Source: Mycobacterium sp. ELW1
GTDB taxonomy: Bacteria > Actinomycetota > Actinomycetes > Mycobacteriales > Mycobacteriaceae
NCBI RefSeq assembly: GCF_008329905.1
Contig: NZ_CP032155.1
Location: forward strand, 5,580,001-5,644,000
Length of the DNA: 64,000 bases
Direction: 5' to 3'
The translations under genes and the position numbers were made by a program. The notes under the pieces were generated by a model, which worked only from the letters and a program-made list of their open reading frames with translations, did no database searches and was not told the origin of the DNA. Numbering within the stretch: position 1 is the stretch's first letter; the number at the start of each line of letters is the position of its first letter. This document shows, piece by piece, positions 1 to 8,237 of the stretch.

Positions 1-1093
1 TGGGGATGGCAGCGAAGCTGGGTAACTGGGCTTTGAGCCGCGCAGCGGTGGACTCGCCCAGCGCGGGAAAGACCACTCCGGCGCTGGATAGCTGTTCGGT
101 AGCCAATACCGCCATACCGCCGGAGTAGGCGACCATCCCCCATTGCCGCGGGAACGTGCGATGCCGCGGCGGGGTCATCGCTCCCAGCACCCACAGATCG
201 TCGGGGTCGTCGACCACGGTCACCTCGAGCGCCCGCAGCAGTGCCAGCTCCAGCCCTCCTCGGCCGATGATCTTGCCGGTGTGGCTCGCCGCGGCCTGCT
301 CACCCGCCGCGGTACGGCCACCCAGATAGGTGATCAGCCGTTTGCCGGCGGCGTGCAATTCGCTCACCGCTGCCGAAAAGCGGCGGCCGTCGCGAATCGA
401 TTCCATGTACAGGGCAACGGTGTGTACCTCAGGGAGCCCCGCGAAATAGGAGATGAAGTCGGGGATGTCCATGTCGCGCTGGTTACCGGTGCTGACGATA
501 TGGGAGATGCCGACCTCGGCGTCGCGAGCTCGCTCCACGATGGTGCTGCCGATCGCGCCGCTCTGAGCGATCACCGCGATACCCCCGGCGGCGATGGGAA
601 CACCTTCGGTAAGAACCGACGTCATGCTCATCGCAAGGCCGGTGCGCACGTTGACAAGTCCGGTGCTGTTAGGCCCGACGATACGAATTCCCTTGTCGGC
701 GGCGAAGTCGAGCAGGCTACGCTCCAGTTCGTGGCCGGTCTCGCCCATGTCGGCGAATCCCGCCGTCAGGATCAGGGCCTGCCGCACACCCACGTCAGCG
801 CATTCGGCCAACACGTCTTTGACCGAATGGGCCGGCACCGCAATGACGACGACGTCAGGCACCGTGGGCAAATCGCGCAGGGCGGCAAACGCCGGAACGC
901 CGTCAACTGAGTCTGCCGAGGGATGGATCACCGAGACCTGACCGGTGTACCCGTAGACCTTCAGGTGTTCGAGGACCGCCCGACCGCCGGCCTTGTAGGC
1001 CTGGCCGGAACTGGTCGATACACCGACAATGGCAACCGAGGCCGGTTCCAGGAACAACTTGGCGACGTCGGCACGAGGGGCGAGGATAGCCAT
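1..1093 (-). CDS. Acyl-CoA synthetase (ADP-forming type), CoA-binding N-terminal part, partial
   Basis: The reading frame is open from an ATG at 1093 to the left edge, so about 364 N-terminal residues are visible and the C-terminal part lies outside the window. It begins with a Rossmann-type CoA-binding domain (VAIVGVS near residue 17), followed by the NSTGLVN and QSGAIGS segments and an SHTG motif typical of NDP-forming acyl-CoA synthetases. Family members make an acyl-CoA thioester using ATP through a phospho-enzyme; a C-terminal ATP-grasp half is expected. The ATG lies 4 bases beyond the stop of the upstream P450, so it should be translated in the same operon as the P450 and SnoaL-like genes. 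A role in activating an acid made after P450 oxidation is inference. Confidence 0.85.
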   Translation of the reverse strand, partial: MAILAPRADVAKLFLEPASVAIVGVSTSSGQAYKAGGRAVLEHLKVYGYTGQVSVIHPSADSVDGVPAFAALRDLPTVPDVVVIAVPAHSVKDVLAECADVGVRQALILTAGFADMGETGHELERSLLDFAADKGIRIVGPNSTGLVNVRTGLAMSMTSVLTEGVPIAAGGIAVIAQSGAIGSTIVERARDAEVGISHIVSTGNQRDMDIPDFISYFAGLPEVHTVALYMESIRDGRRFSAAVSELHAAGKRLITYLGGRTAAGEQAAASHTGKIIGRGGLELALLRALEVTVVDDPDDLWVLGAMTPPRHRTFPRQWGMVAYSGGMAVLATEQLSSAGVVFPALGESTAARLKAQLPSFAAIP

Positions 1094-1097
1094 AGTT

Positions 1098-2351
1098 TCA
1101 GTCACGCTCGGTCCTGAAGGGCAACGTGATCAGGCTGCGCGTCTGGCCACCGTGGGCAGCAAGCCGAGCGTCGTCGGGAACGGAGAACCTTGGCATTTTC
1201 TTGAAGATCTCCTCGAAGGCGATGTTCAGCTCGAGCCGCGCTAAGTGGGAGCCCACGCAGCGGTGGTTACCGGCGCCGAAGACCATCGATTTGGCGGGGT
1301 TTCGGTCGATCACCAGTTGATCGGCCTCTGGGAAGACGTCTTCGTCGCGGTGCGCGGACGCCAGCGGTATGACGACGCGATCGCCGGGATGTAGTTCAAC
1401 CCCGCCGAGCACCGTCTGTTCAGTCACGGTACGGCTGCCGTGAACAATCGGCTCGTAGCGCAGGAGTTCGTCGATCGCGGTCGGAATCAACGACGGGTCA
1501 GCGGCGATTCTGTCTTGCAAGTCGGGTCGACGGGCAAGGTGCAGGAAGCTGAAACCGATTGCGGTGGAAACAGTATCGAGTCCGGCCAACACCATCACGT
1601 AGGCGAAGTTCAGAATTTCGCGGTAGTCAAGCTTGCGCGCCCCAGGCATCTCCGCGGTCGTCAAGAAGGAGATGATGTCGTCGCCAGGGTTGGTCAGGCG
1701 GTCGTCGAGGAGCTCACGCAGAAAATTGTTGAGCGCCTTTCCTGCCTCGAGTCTCGCGGCGGTCTGAGCCTCCACATCGCCGTGCTCAACACCATTGGTG
1801 GTGGTGTGCAGGATGGTGCTGGCCCAGCTGCACAACTGATCACGTTGAGCCGCATCAGAATCCAATCCCACCAAGCGCAGGAACACCGAGCTCGGATACG
1901 GCTCGGCAAATTCCTTCATGAAATCGAATTCCCGCTTGGCGACCATGGCGTCGACAAGCTCAGCCGCATATCGGCGAACTTCGTCGGCGATATGCTCGAT
2001 CGCCCGAGGGCGGAACAGGGGGTCGATGATCGTCCGGTAGCGGCGATGCTCCGGCGGATCGACCTCCAGGGGAATCAGCGCCCGGGTGTGGCCCGGGGTG
2101 GGAGGAGTGTCAGCTGGCCACGACGAGAAGACTTGCGCGTTATGAAGGACCGTGGAGATGTCGTCGTACTTGCTCACCACGTAGAATCCGCCGTAGTTAT
2201 CCGTATGCGCTACTGGGCATTTGGCCCGAAGCGCCGCGTAGTCCGGATGCGGGTTGAGGGCGAAATGCGGATCGTAGTGGTCGTATTCGTGGCCCAGTGC
2301 CTGCAACGCCGTGCAATGCCCTGGTTGTTCCCCGTGCTGATGTTCGCTCAC
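1098..2351 (-). CDS. Cytochrome P450
   Basis: A 417-residue bacterial class I P450 monooxygenase. The I-helix motif AGLDT is at about residues 256-260, the ExxR motif (ELLR) at 295-298, and the heme loop FGAGNHRCVG has the proximal cysteine at about 365. The reading frame stays open further upstream, but the GTG at 2351 is chosen because it overlaps the stop of the upstream SnoaL-like gene (GTGA) and gives the normal family length. It needs a ferredoxin and reductase, neither of which is seen nearby. Its operon partners are the SnoaL-like protein and the ADP-forming acyl-CoA synthetase. The substrate is unknown; the neighbourhood suggests a branched or terpenoid acid. Confidence 0.95.
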   Translation of the reverse strand: MSEHQHGEQPGHCTALQALGHEYDHYDPHFALNPHPDYAALRAKCPVAHTDNYGGFYVVSKYDDISTVLHNAQVFSSWPADTPPTPGHTRALIPLEVDPPEHRRYRTIIDPLFRPRAIEHIADEVRRYAAELVDAMVAKREFDFMKEFAEPYPSSVFLRLVGLDSDAAQRDQLCSWASTILHTTTNGVEHGDVEAQTAARLEAGKALNNFLRELLDDRLTNPGDDIISFLTTAEMPGARKLDYREILNFAYVMVLAGLDTVSTAIGFSFLHLARRPDLQDRIAADPSLIPTAIDELLRYEPIVHGSRTVTEQTVLGGVELHPGDRVVIPLASAHRDEDVFPEADQLVIDRNPAKSMVFGAGNHRCVGSHLARLELNIAFEEIFKKMPRFSVPDDARLAAHGGQTRSLITLPFRTERD

Positions 2352-2824
2352 GTGAGCGCACCTCGATTCGTTTGAGATGTGTTGGACGACAACTGCCCAG
2401 AGGGCGGGCAGCCCCCGCTCGGGTCGGCGGACTCGCGGCACAGCTCCGTCAGCGCGCCGGGATCTTTGTAGTGCACGTCGACGCGGACGATCTTGTCTCC
2501 GCTTAGCCGGTAAATGTCGACACACTCGACGGGCATGCTGCGACCGGTTCGCCGCGAGGTGAACGTGCCGTGCACAACCACCGCGACCCAATCGTTAGCC
2601 CCGGCGATCTCTGGCGGATCCAGCTCCACACGAAAGTCGCGACCAACGTTGCCCAGCAGCTGCCGGAAGCCTTCGCCGCCCACGTAGTCGCCGCCGAACG
2701 GCAAGCTCGCGGACTCAGAAAATACGTTGGCATCGTCGAGTAACGCGATGCAAGCGTCGAGGTCGCCGCTCGCCAGTGAAGTGGTGAACCGTCGCACCAG
2801 CTCCACGCCGTCTCCGTCAGACAC
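2348..2824 (-). CDS. SnoaL-like / NTF2-fold protein
   Basis: A 158-residue protein with the NTF2-like cone-fold pattern: an N-terminal VRRFTTSLASGDLDACIALL helix, a central loop and several C-terminal strands ending in DIYRLSGDKIVRVDVHYKDP. Members are isomerases, cyclases, limonene-epoxide-hydrolase relatives or non-catalytic proteins, so no reaction can be assigned. The start is GTG with an AGAGAGG ribosome-binding site about 10 bases upstream. It is the first gene of the operon with the P450 and acyl-CoA synthetase and overlaps the P450 start by 4 bases. Confidence 0.8.
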   Translation of the reverse strand: MSDGDGVELVRRFTTSLASGDLDACIALLDDANVFSESASLPFGGDYVGGEGFRQLLGNVGRDFRVELDPPEIAGANDWVAVVVHGTFTSRRTGRSMPVECVDIYRLSGDKIVRVDVHYKDPGALTELCRESADPSGGCPPSGQLSSNTSQTNRGALT

Positions 2825-2996
2825 CTGCGCCCACCTCTCTTGGCGTATCCCCGCGTGGCCCGCTCAACCCGTGCCCGTCACTTTTTTCTACACAGATTTT
2901 GGTAATAAGTCAACGCTCAGTAGGGATATTGCGGCTATTCCGGGGCGCAATAGTCTGTGCTAACTTAGAATCCACATCGAGGACGGGAGAACACCG
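2825..2996. promoter_or_regulatory. Divergent promoter region between SnoaL/P450 operon and FadE
   Basis: This AT-richer 172-bp stretch separates two divergent start codons and must hold both promoters. It contains TTTTGGTAATAAGTCAACGC and GTGCTAACTTAGAATCC, but I could not match either to the region A element found elsewhere. No operator is assigned. Confidence 0.5.
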
Positions 2997-4121
2997 TTGA
3001 CGTTCGCGCTCTCCGACGAACAGCAGCAACTGCAGCAGACCGTCCGCAAGTTCTGTGAGGCCAAGTCACCGATAGCGGAGGTCCATCGGTTGATGGACAC
3101 CCCCGACGGCTTCGACGCCGCGGTGTGGTCCCAGATGGGCAGTGAACTTGGCCTGCCGTCGCTCGCCATACCGGAGCGATTCGGAGGAGCGGGCTTTTCG
3201 TTGGTTGAGTTGTGCCTGGTCATGGAGGAGATGGGCCGCGCGCTGCTGTGCGCCCCGTTCTTCTCCTCAATTGCCTTGGGAGCGCACGCGATTCTGGAGT
3301 GCGGTACCGATGAGGACTGCGAGCGCCTGCTGCCGGGTATCGCGTCGGGAGAGGTTCGAGCCGCACTGGCGTTCGCCGAACGAACCGACGCGTGGACGCC
3401 ATGGGAAGCTGACACCGAAGCTACTCCAGACGGTGCGATCTATCGGCTACGGGGAACGAAGACCCTCGTTGTCGATGGGCATACCGCCCAACTGATTGTG
3501 GCCTCGGCGCGCCGAACCGATTCCGGCACGGTATCTCTGTTCACCGTGGAGGCCACCGAAGCGGAGGGCCTGCGGCGCACGGCGATACCGACGCTGGACA
3601 TGACCCGCCAGGTGGCTGAGGTGGCGTTCGACGACACACCGGCCCGACTCTTGGGCAACGTCGAGGAGGACAGCACCGAAGCGCTGGGGCGCACTTTGCA
3701 GCGGGCGGCGGTCTGTCTGGCTGCCGAACAGCTCGGCGGTGCCGCATATTGCCTGGACGTCTCGGTCGACTACGCGAAGGTGCGCACACAGTTCGGGCGG
3801 CCTATCGGCAGCTTCCAGGCCATCAAGCATCGGTGCGCCGACATGTTGGTCGACGTGGAATCCGCCCGCTCGGCCGCCTACTATGCAATGACCGCGATCA
3901 TCGAGGGCTACGACGAGGCACTGGCGTCGTCGCTGGCCTACGCACATTGTTCAGAGGTATTCGCTTCTGCGGCAAGCGCTATGGTCCAAATCCATGGCGG
4001 CGTCGGATATACCTGGGAACACCCCGCGCATCTGTATCTGAAGCGAGCCAAAGCATCTGAGGCCTTGCTGGGCGGCGTCGGCTACCACCGTGAGGTCATC
4101 GCTGCAGCGATGAATATCTGA
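2997..4121 (+). CDS. Acyl-CoA dehydrogenase (FadE), small-subunit type
   Basis: A 374-residue flavoprotein-family acyl-CoA dehydrogenase. The N-terminal helical domain starts FALSDEQQQLQQTVRKF, and the C-terminal part holds QFGRPIGSFQAIKHRCADM and VQIHGGVGYTWEHPAHLYLKRA. This GGVGYTWEH ending without the usual EGT catalytic loop is typical of mycobacterial FadE proteins that pair with a second FadE to form heterotetramers. The start is TTG at 2997 with a GGGAGA site 6 bases upstream. It is divergent from the P450 operon. The 5990-7252 FadE is a plausible partner (inference). Confidence 0.9.
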   Translation: MTFALSDEQQQLQQTVRKFCEAKSPIAEVHRLMDTPDGFDAAVWSQMGSELGLPSLAIPERFGGAGFSLVELCLVMEEMGRALLCAPFFSSIALGAHAILECGTDEDCERLLPGIASGEVRAALAFAERTDAWTPWEADTEATPDGAIYRLRGTKTLVVDGHTAQLIVASARRTDSGTVSLFTVEATEAEGLRRTAIPTLDMTRQVAEVAFDDTPARLLGNVEEDSTEALGRTLQRAAVCLAAEQLGGAAYCLDVSVDYAKVRTQFGRPIGSFQAIKHRCADMLVDVESARSAAYYAMTAIIEGYDEALASSLAYAHCSEVFASAASAMVQIHGGVGYTWEHPAHLYLKRAKASEALLGGVGYHREVIAAAMNI

Positions 4122-4325
4122 GCCGTCTGCTGAGCTTCGCTTCGAGCGGGGTCAGTGACTGCTGGTGCCCACGGGCCGGTGCTTGGGGTGGCTGTCCCCG
4201 AAGAGAATCCGGTCGCTGTGGCAGAGAGTGCAGGACGGTCCGATCGTGGCTCTCCCGCTCCGAAACGGCCGGTCACACACCCCAGGCCGACCGCCGACAG
4301 ATCGGGAATGAGAACAACTCGGCGA

Positions 4326-5069
4326 TCAGACTGAATAGCCGCCATCGACCCGAAGGGTTTGTCCGGTGACGTAGGCCGCTCCAGGCCCGGCGAGGAACGC
4401 CACGACGTCGGCCAACTCAGCGGCCGAACCGAATCGCCGCATCGGAATCGCGCGCCGGGCCGCCTCCAGTGCCTGTTCGTGATAGTCGCCGCTAGCGATG
4501 AGGTCGTCGAGGATGCCGGCCGCGATGACGCCCACCCCTACGCAGTTGGCGCGCACCCCATTCTTGCCCTCTTCGGCGGCGATGGCCCGGACCAACTGTT
4601 CCACGGCGGCTTTGGGGCAGGCTGATAGGAGATCTCGGGTGGCGTACCGCAGCAACGCGGTCGTCACCAGGGCCACGATCGAACCCCGACTGACGCGCAA
4701 CGGTTGGATCGAGGGGCGCAGCAGGTTGAAGCAGGCCACCGCATCGGCCGATAGTTGATGAGCGAACTGCTGCGGCGTGATTTGGGCGGTATACCCCATC
4801 GGGATTGGGGGGCCCGCGGCATAGACCACCGTGTCTAGCCGCGGCATCCGCTCCACCAGCGCGGCCGTGGCATCGGCGTCAGTGAGGTCGAGCTGGTGCA
4901 CCGATGCCTCGGCGCCGGCCGAGCGCACACCGTCGGCGGACTGGGACGCGGCTTCGGGGTTATGCCGGTAGGTCAGGGCGACGTCGAAGCCGTCGCAGGC
5001 CAGGGCGTGGCAGATCGCAGATCCGATCCCACCACTGCCGCCGGCGACCAGGGCTAGCGGCCTATCCAT
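4326..5069 (-). CDS. Short-chain dehydrogenase/reductase with Ser in place of the catalytic Tyr
   Basis: A 247-residue classical SDR fold. The nucleotide-binding motif GGSGGIG lies near residues 10-16 and the C-terminal AYVTGQTLRVDGG is normal. The active-site YxxxK motif reads SACPK: the lysine is present, but the tyrosine four residues before it is serine. I checked the codons (TCA GCC TGC CCC AAA). It may therefore be catalytically altered or use another residue. The ATG at 5069 overlaps the MaoC stop by 8 bases. It is the last gene of the six-gene leftward operon that starts with CaiB. Confidence 0.88.
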   Translation of the reverse strand: MDRPLALVAGGSGGIGSAICHALACDGFDVALTYRHNPEAASQSADGVRSAGAEASVHQLDLTDADATAALVERMPRLDTVVYAAGPPIPMGYTAQITPQQFAHQLSADAVACFNLLRPSIQPLRVSRGSIVALVTTALLRYATRDLLSACPKAAVEQLVRAIAAEEGKNGVRANCVGVGVIAAGILDDLIASGDYHEQALEAARRAIPMRRFGSAAELADVVAFLAGPGAAYVTGQTLRVDGGYSV

Positions 5070-5490
5070 CCGGCGGGCCTTGGGCCTGCAGTTGTGCATA
5101 ACCGGTCATGACCGACTCACCGTGCTGGTTGAGCGTCGATAGCTCTAGGTCAACGGTGCGCGATCCGTGACGGTCGGTTATGGCACTGACCGTGGCGATC
5201 GAAGTCAGGGTGTCGCCAGGCCAGACTTGTCGCCGGAACCGCACCCCGAAACCACGCAGCTCGGCGTCCTCGATCCAGTCCGTTATCACCTTTGCGGTCA
5301 GGCCCATGGTGAGTTGACCGTGGGCGATGACGCTGGGATAGCCGGCCACTTCGGTGGCGTACACCTCGTCGGTGTGCAAGGGGTTGTAGTCGCCAGATGC
5401 ACCGGCGTACATCACGATTTGGGTGCGTGACAGCTGCTCTACGACGACTGTCTCATGTCGATCGCCGGTCGATAATTCGATGAGCTTCAC
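5062..5490 (-). CDS. MaoC-type enoyl-CoA hydratase (hydratase-2 half)
   Basis: A 142-residue hotdog-fold protein with the complete hydratase-2 signature: YAGASGDYNPLHTDE, then GYPSVIAHGQL. The Asp/Asn/His catalytic elements are present. The GTG start at 5490 overlaps the stop of the upstream MaoC N-type gene (GTGA). Two adjacent half-size MaoC genes usually form one heteromeric hydratase, as with mycobacterial HadAB or ChsH1/ChsH2. The expected reaction is addition of water to an enoyl-CoA made by the operon FadE. Confidence 0.92.
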   Translation of the reverse strand: MKLIELSTGDRHETVVVEQLSRTQIVMYAGASGDYNPLHTDEVYATEVAGYPSVIAHGQLTMGLTAKVITDWIEDAELRGFGVRFRRQVWPGDTLTSIATVSAITDRHGSRTVDLELSTLNQHGESVMTGYAQLQAQGPPDG

Positions 5491-5993
5491 GGTGCCACCG
5501 CTCTTTCGGTGATTACTCGTACCCGGCGGGCGGTGACCGCGATCTCCCCCCGCTGATTGACGAAGCGGGTGATCTCCTCGGAGAAGGACAGGGTTCCACC
5601 GCGCGGGCTGTGTTTCTCCCAGGTCCGGCCCGCTTGGCGGGAGACGGTCAACACGTCGCCGGGGCGCACCGAGGTGTGAAACTCGTAGTGCTGCTCGGCG
5701 TGAAGGCTTGTTCCGGCTCCCGACGACGGCGGGGCGAAACCGGGACCACGGCCCGAGCCGTTCCAGGCGACACCGGGCTTGGGGCGGTAGGGCCATTCCG
5801 GGTCGAACTGCGCGGCTGCTGCGACGAACGTCGGCGGGGCCACCACGCCTCCCCGGCGGCAAGTGAGCTCATCGTCGTCGTCGAAGTAGACGGGATTGTC
5901 GTCGCCCAGCGCCCGGGCGAACATCTGGATGTGCCCACGCTCAACCGGGAATTGGAAGGCGTCGGTATTGGGTGCCATGCCCTTGGAGCTCAT
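5487..5993 (-). CDS. MaoC dehydratase N-terminal-type subunit (FAS1-like hotdog)
   Basis: A 168-residue hotdog protein of the MaoC_dehydrat_N type: ERGHIQMFARALGDDNPVYF, then PPTFVAAA and a central hot-dog helix. Proteins of this class lack the full catalytic motif and serve as the acyl-binding partner of a hydratase-2 half. The ATG at 5993 overlaps the FadE stop (ATGA); a second ATG 15 bases downstream is an alternative start. It is translationally coupled to both neighbours, which supports a heteromer with the 5062-5490 product. Confidence 0.88.
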   Translation of the reverse strand: MSSKGMAPNTDAFQFPVERGHIQMFARALGDDNPVYFDDDDELTCRRGGVVAPPTFVAAAAQFDPEWPYRPKPGVAWNGSGRGPGFAPPSSGAGTSLHAEQHYEFHTSVRPGDVLTVSRQAGRTWEKHSPRGGTLSFSEEITRFVNQRGEIAVTARRVRVITERAVAP

Positions 5994-7252
5994 CGCGGCT
6001 GGGTCTCCTGCACTCGGGGCTCGCGGGGAAGTCCGAGTACCTGCTCGCCGATGATGTTGCGTTGCACCTCGCTGGTGCCGGCATAGATGGTGCCCGAGTG
6101 AGCGACCAGAAAGGTGTCTTGCCATCGTCCCAGGCGGTAGTCGGGTCCGGGTGGGCGCAGAATGGCTGACGGGCCGGCGATCGCCAGAGCCAGCGCCCCC
6201 AGCCGTAGGTGATATTCGCTCCACCCCAATTTCCAGGTGGACATCTGCCGGCCGGGCTGGCCGCCGGCCTCGACCTCGGCCACCGTCCGTTGCCAGCTGC
6301 TGCGCATGATCGCGACCTGGGTTTTGGCCCAGGCCAGCTCGCGCCGCACCCACGGATCACGGGCCCGGCCCTGCTGTCGCGCCAGGTCGACGAGTTGTTC
6401 GAGTTCACGTTCGCGGGCCTGCAGGACCATCGTGGTCGCGCGACCGGCTCCCCCCCGCTCGAATCCGAGGGTGGACTGGACGACCTGCCAGCCCCGGCCG
6501 AGACCGCCGATCACCCCAGACAGGGGTGCCTCGGTGTTGTCGAAGAACACTTCCGCGAATTCCTCGGCGCCGGTCAACTGCCGGATCGGGCGGACCTCGA
6601 CACCGTTGTGGCCCGGGGTGAACTCGGTGATCGCGTAGGACAACCCGCGGTGTTTGGCCGCGGTGGGATCGGTGCGGCACAGAACGAAGATCATGTTGGC
6701 CGTGGTGAACCTCGAGGTCCACACTTTCTGACCGGTGATTAAGAGCCGATCACCCTGCACCACGGCGCGGGTGCGTACCGATGCGAGGTCCGATCCCGAT
6801 CCGGGCTCGGAGAACCCTTGGCAGTAGCGGTGTTCCCCCGAGATGATCCGCGGCAGGTAATAGGCTTTTTGTTCCTCGGTGCCGTGCAGAATGATCGACG
6901 GTCCGACCATCGACTCGCCCTGCACCCGGTCGACCCGCGGGACACCGGCGCGGTAGAACTCCTCGTCGAGGACGGTCATCTGCGGTGTGTCCCAACCACG
7001 TCCGCCATATTCGGTCGGCCACGCGGGGCAGATCAGCCGCGCCTCGGCGCAGCGCCGTTCCCACTCCTGAAAGACGGGGTCCGCGTGTGCCGCGGCGAGG
7101 TCGGATTCACTCTGCAGGCTGCTCACCGAGCCAGGCAGGTCGGCGCGCAGCCGCCAATCAATTAAATCCGTCAGGCCGGCGGGGGCGTTGTCGGCGATCC
7201 AGCCGCGCAACGCGTTCCGTAGCTCGCTGAGGGGCACGTCGAGATTTCCCAT
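5990..7252 (-). CDS. Acyl-CoA dehydrogenase (FadE)
   Basis: A 420-residue acyl-CoA dehydrogenase with the flavin/substrate signature GFSEPGSGSDLASVRT, the GQKVWTSRFTTANM strand and the C-terminal YAGTSEVQRNIIGEQVLGLP. It is a full-length flavin-binding subunit. The ATG at 7252 overlaps the upstream stop by one base (TGATG); a TTG one codon earlier is possible. It sits between the HMG-CoA-lyase-like gene and the MaoC pair, so dehydrogenation followed by hydration inside one operon is the natural reading. Confidence 0.93.
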   Translation of the reverse strand: MGNLDVPLSELRNALRGWIADNAPAGLTDLIDWRLRADLPGSVSSLQSESDLAAAHADPVFQEWERRCAEARLICPAWPTEYGGRGWDTPQMTVLDEEFYRAGVPRVDRVQGESMVGPSIILHGTEEQKAYYLPRIISGEHRYCQGFSEPGSGSDLASVRTRAVVQGDRLLITGQKVWTSRFTTANMIFVLCRTDPTAAKHRGLSYAITEFTPGHNGVEVRPIRQLTGAEEFAEVFFDNTEAPLSGVIGGLGRGWQVVQSTLGFERGGAGRATTMVLQARERELEQLVDLARQQGRARDPWVRRELAWAKTQVAIMRSSWQRTVAEVEAGGQPGRQMSTWKLGWSEYHLRLGALALAIAGPSAILRPPGPDYRLGRWQDTFLVAHSGTIYAGTSEVQRNIIGEQVLGLPREPRVQETQPR

Positions 7253-8235
7253 CAACTGACCGCCACCCCTTCGGCGGCGGGCGCCGACTGCTGTTGCCGG
7301 TCATTGCCCGCCAACGCGCGCACCGCACGGGATACGCATGGCTTTCCGAGACGTTCGGCCATCCAGAGGCTTGTCGATACGAGCTGCGCTAAGTCGATGC
7401 CTGTCGCGATTCCCAGGCCCTCCAACATCCACACCACGTCTTCGGTGGCCAGGTTGCCTGCCGAGCTGTCCGCGAACGGACAGCCGCCCAACCCACCTGC
7501 CGAGGAGTCCACCGTGCTGACGCCTGACTGCAATGCCGCGAACACATTGGCCAGCGCTTGCCCGTAGGTGTCGTGAAAGTGCACGGCGATCGCGTCAACG
7601 TTGATGCCCGCCGCCACCACCGCGTCGATGAGGGTTCGGACCTGGCCGGGTGTTCCGACTCCGATCGTGTCGCCCAGCGCTAGCTGATCGCACCCCAGGT
7701 CCATCATTCGCGTCGCGACATCAACCACTTGTTCAACCGCAACCGGACCCTCCCAGGGATCCCCACAACACATGGAGACGTAGGCGCGCACGCTGACGCC
7801 GGCCTCTCGCGCCCGCTGCACCACCGGGGCGAACATCGCCAACGACTCGTCGATGCTGCGACCCAAGTTGCGGCGGGAGAACGTTTCAGTCGCGCTGGCG
7901 AACACAGCGATGTCGCGAACTCCGTGGTTTAACGCTCGATCAAGTCCGCTGACCGTTGGAACCAGCACCGGGTGACGTCGGCCTGCGTCCAGATCTAGTC
8001 CGTCAATCACCTTTTCGGCGTCGGCGAGCTGCGGGACGCGGCCCGGGTGCACGAACCCGGCCGCCTCGATGGTCTGCAGGCCGGCGGCGCCCAATCGTTG
8101 GATGAACTCAATCTTGGTATCTGCTGTGATGACGGCTTTTTCGTTTTGCAGACCGTCTCGCGGCCCGACCTCGTAAATGGTCACCCGGGTGGGCAGTGCG
8201 GTTAACGGCACGGGGCTGGGTGCACGCATCACCAT
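7252..8235 (-). CDS. HMG-CoA lyase-like TIM-barrel aldolase
   Basis: A 327-residue member of the HMGL-like/DRE-TIM family. It shows YEVGPRDGLQNE (the conserved Arg-Asp pair), DTIGVGTPG, HFHDTYGQ (metal-binding His-x-His) and GGLGGCPFADSSAGN (active-site cysteine loop). All residues known to be needed in HMG-CoA lyase are visible, so it should be active on HMG-CoA or another 3-hydroxy-3-alkyl acyl-CoA, releasing acetyl-CoA or a homologue. The start is ATG at 8235, 2 bases after the CaiB stop. The operon context suggests cleavage of a tertiary beta-hydroxyacyl-CoA that beta-oxidation cannot handle (inference). Confidence 0.92.
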   Translation of the reverse strand: MVMRAPSPVPLTALPTRVTIYEVGPRDGLQNEKAVITADTKIEFIQRLGAAGLQTIEAAGFVHPGRVPQLADAEKVIDGLDLDAGRRHPVLVPTVSGLDRALNHGVRDIAVFASATETFSRRNLGRSIDESLAMFAPVVQRAREAGVSVRAYVSMCCGDPWEGPVAVEQVVDVATRMMDLGCDQLALGDTIGVGTPGQVRTLIDAVVAAGINVDAIAVHFHDTYGQALANVFAALQSGVSTVDSSAGGLGGCPFADSSAGNLATEDVVWMLEGLGIATGIDLAQLVSTSLWMAERLGKPCVSRAVRALAGNDRQQQSAPAAEGVAVS

Positions 8236-8237
8236 GG

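Noticed and set aside
143-2506. Several long plus-strand open frames opposite the acyl-CoA synthetase and P450
   Set aside because: They are antisense to well-supported genes, arginine- and glycine-rich, and match no family; typical GC-rich shadows.
4082-4345. Minus-strand frame of 87 codons between FadE and SDR
   Set aside because: No family pattern, overlaps the FadE end, poor ribosome-binding site.
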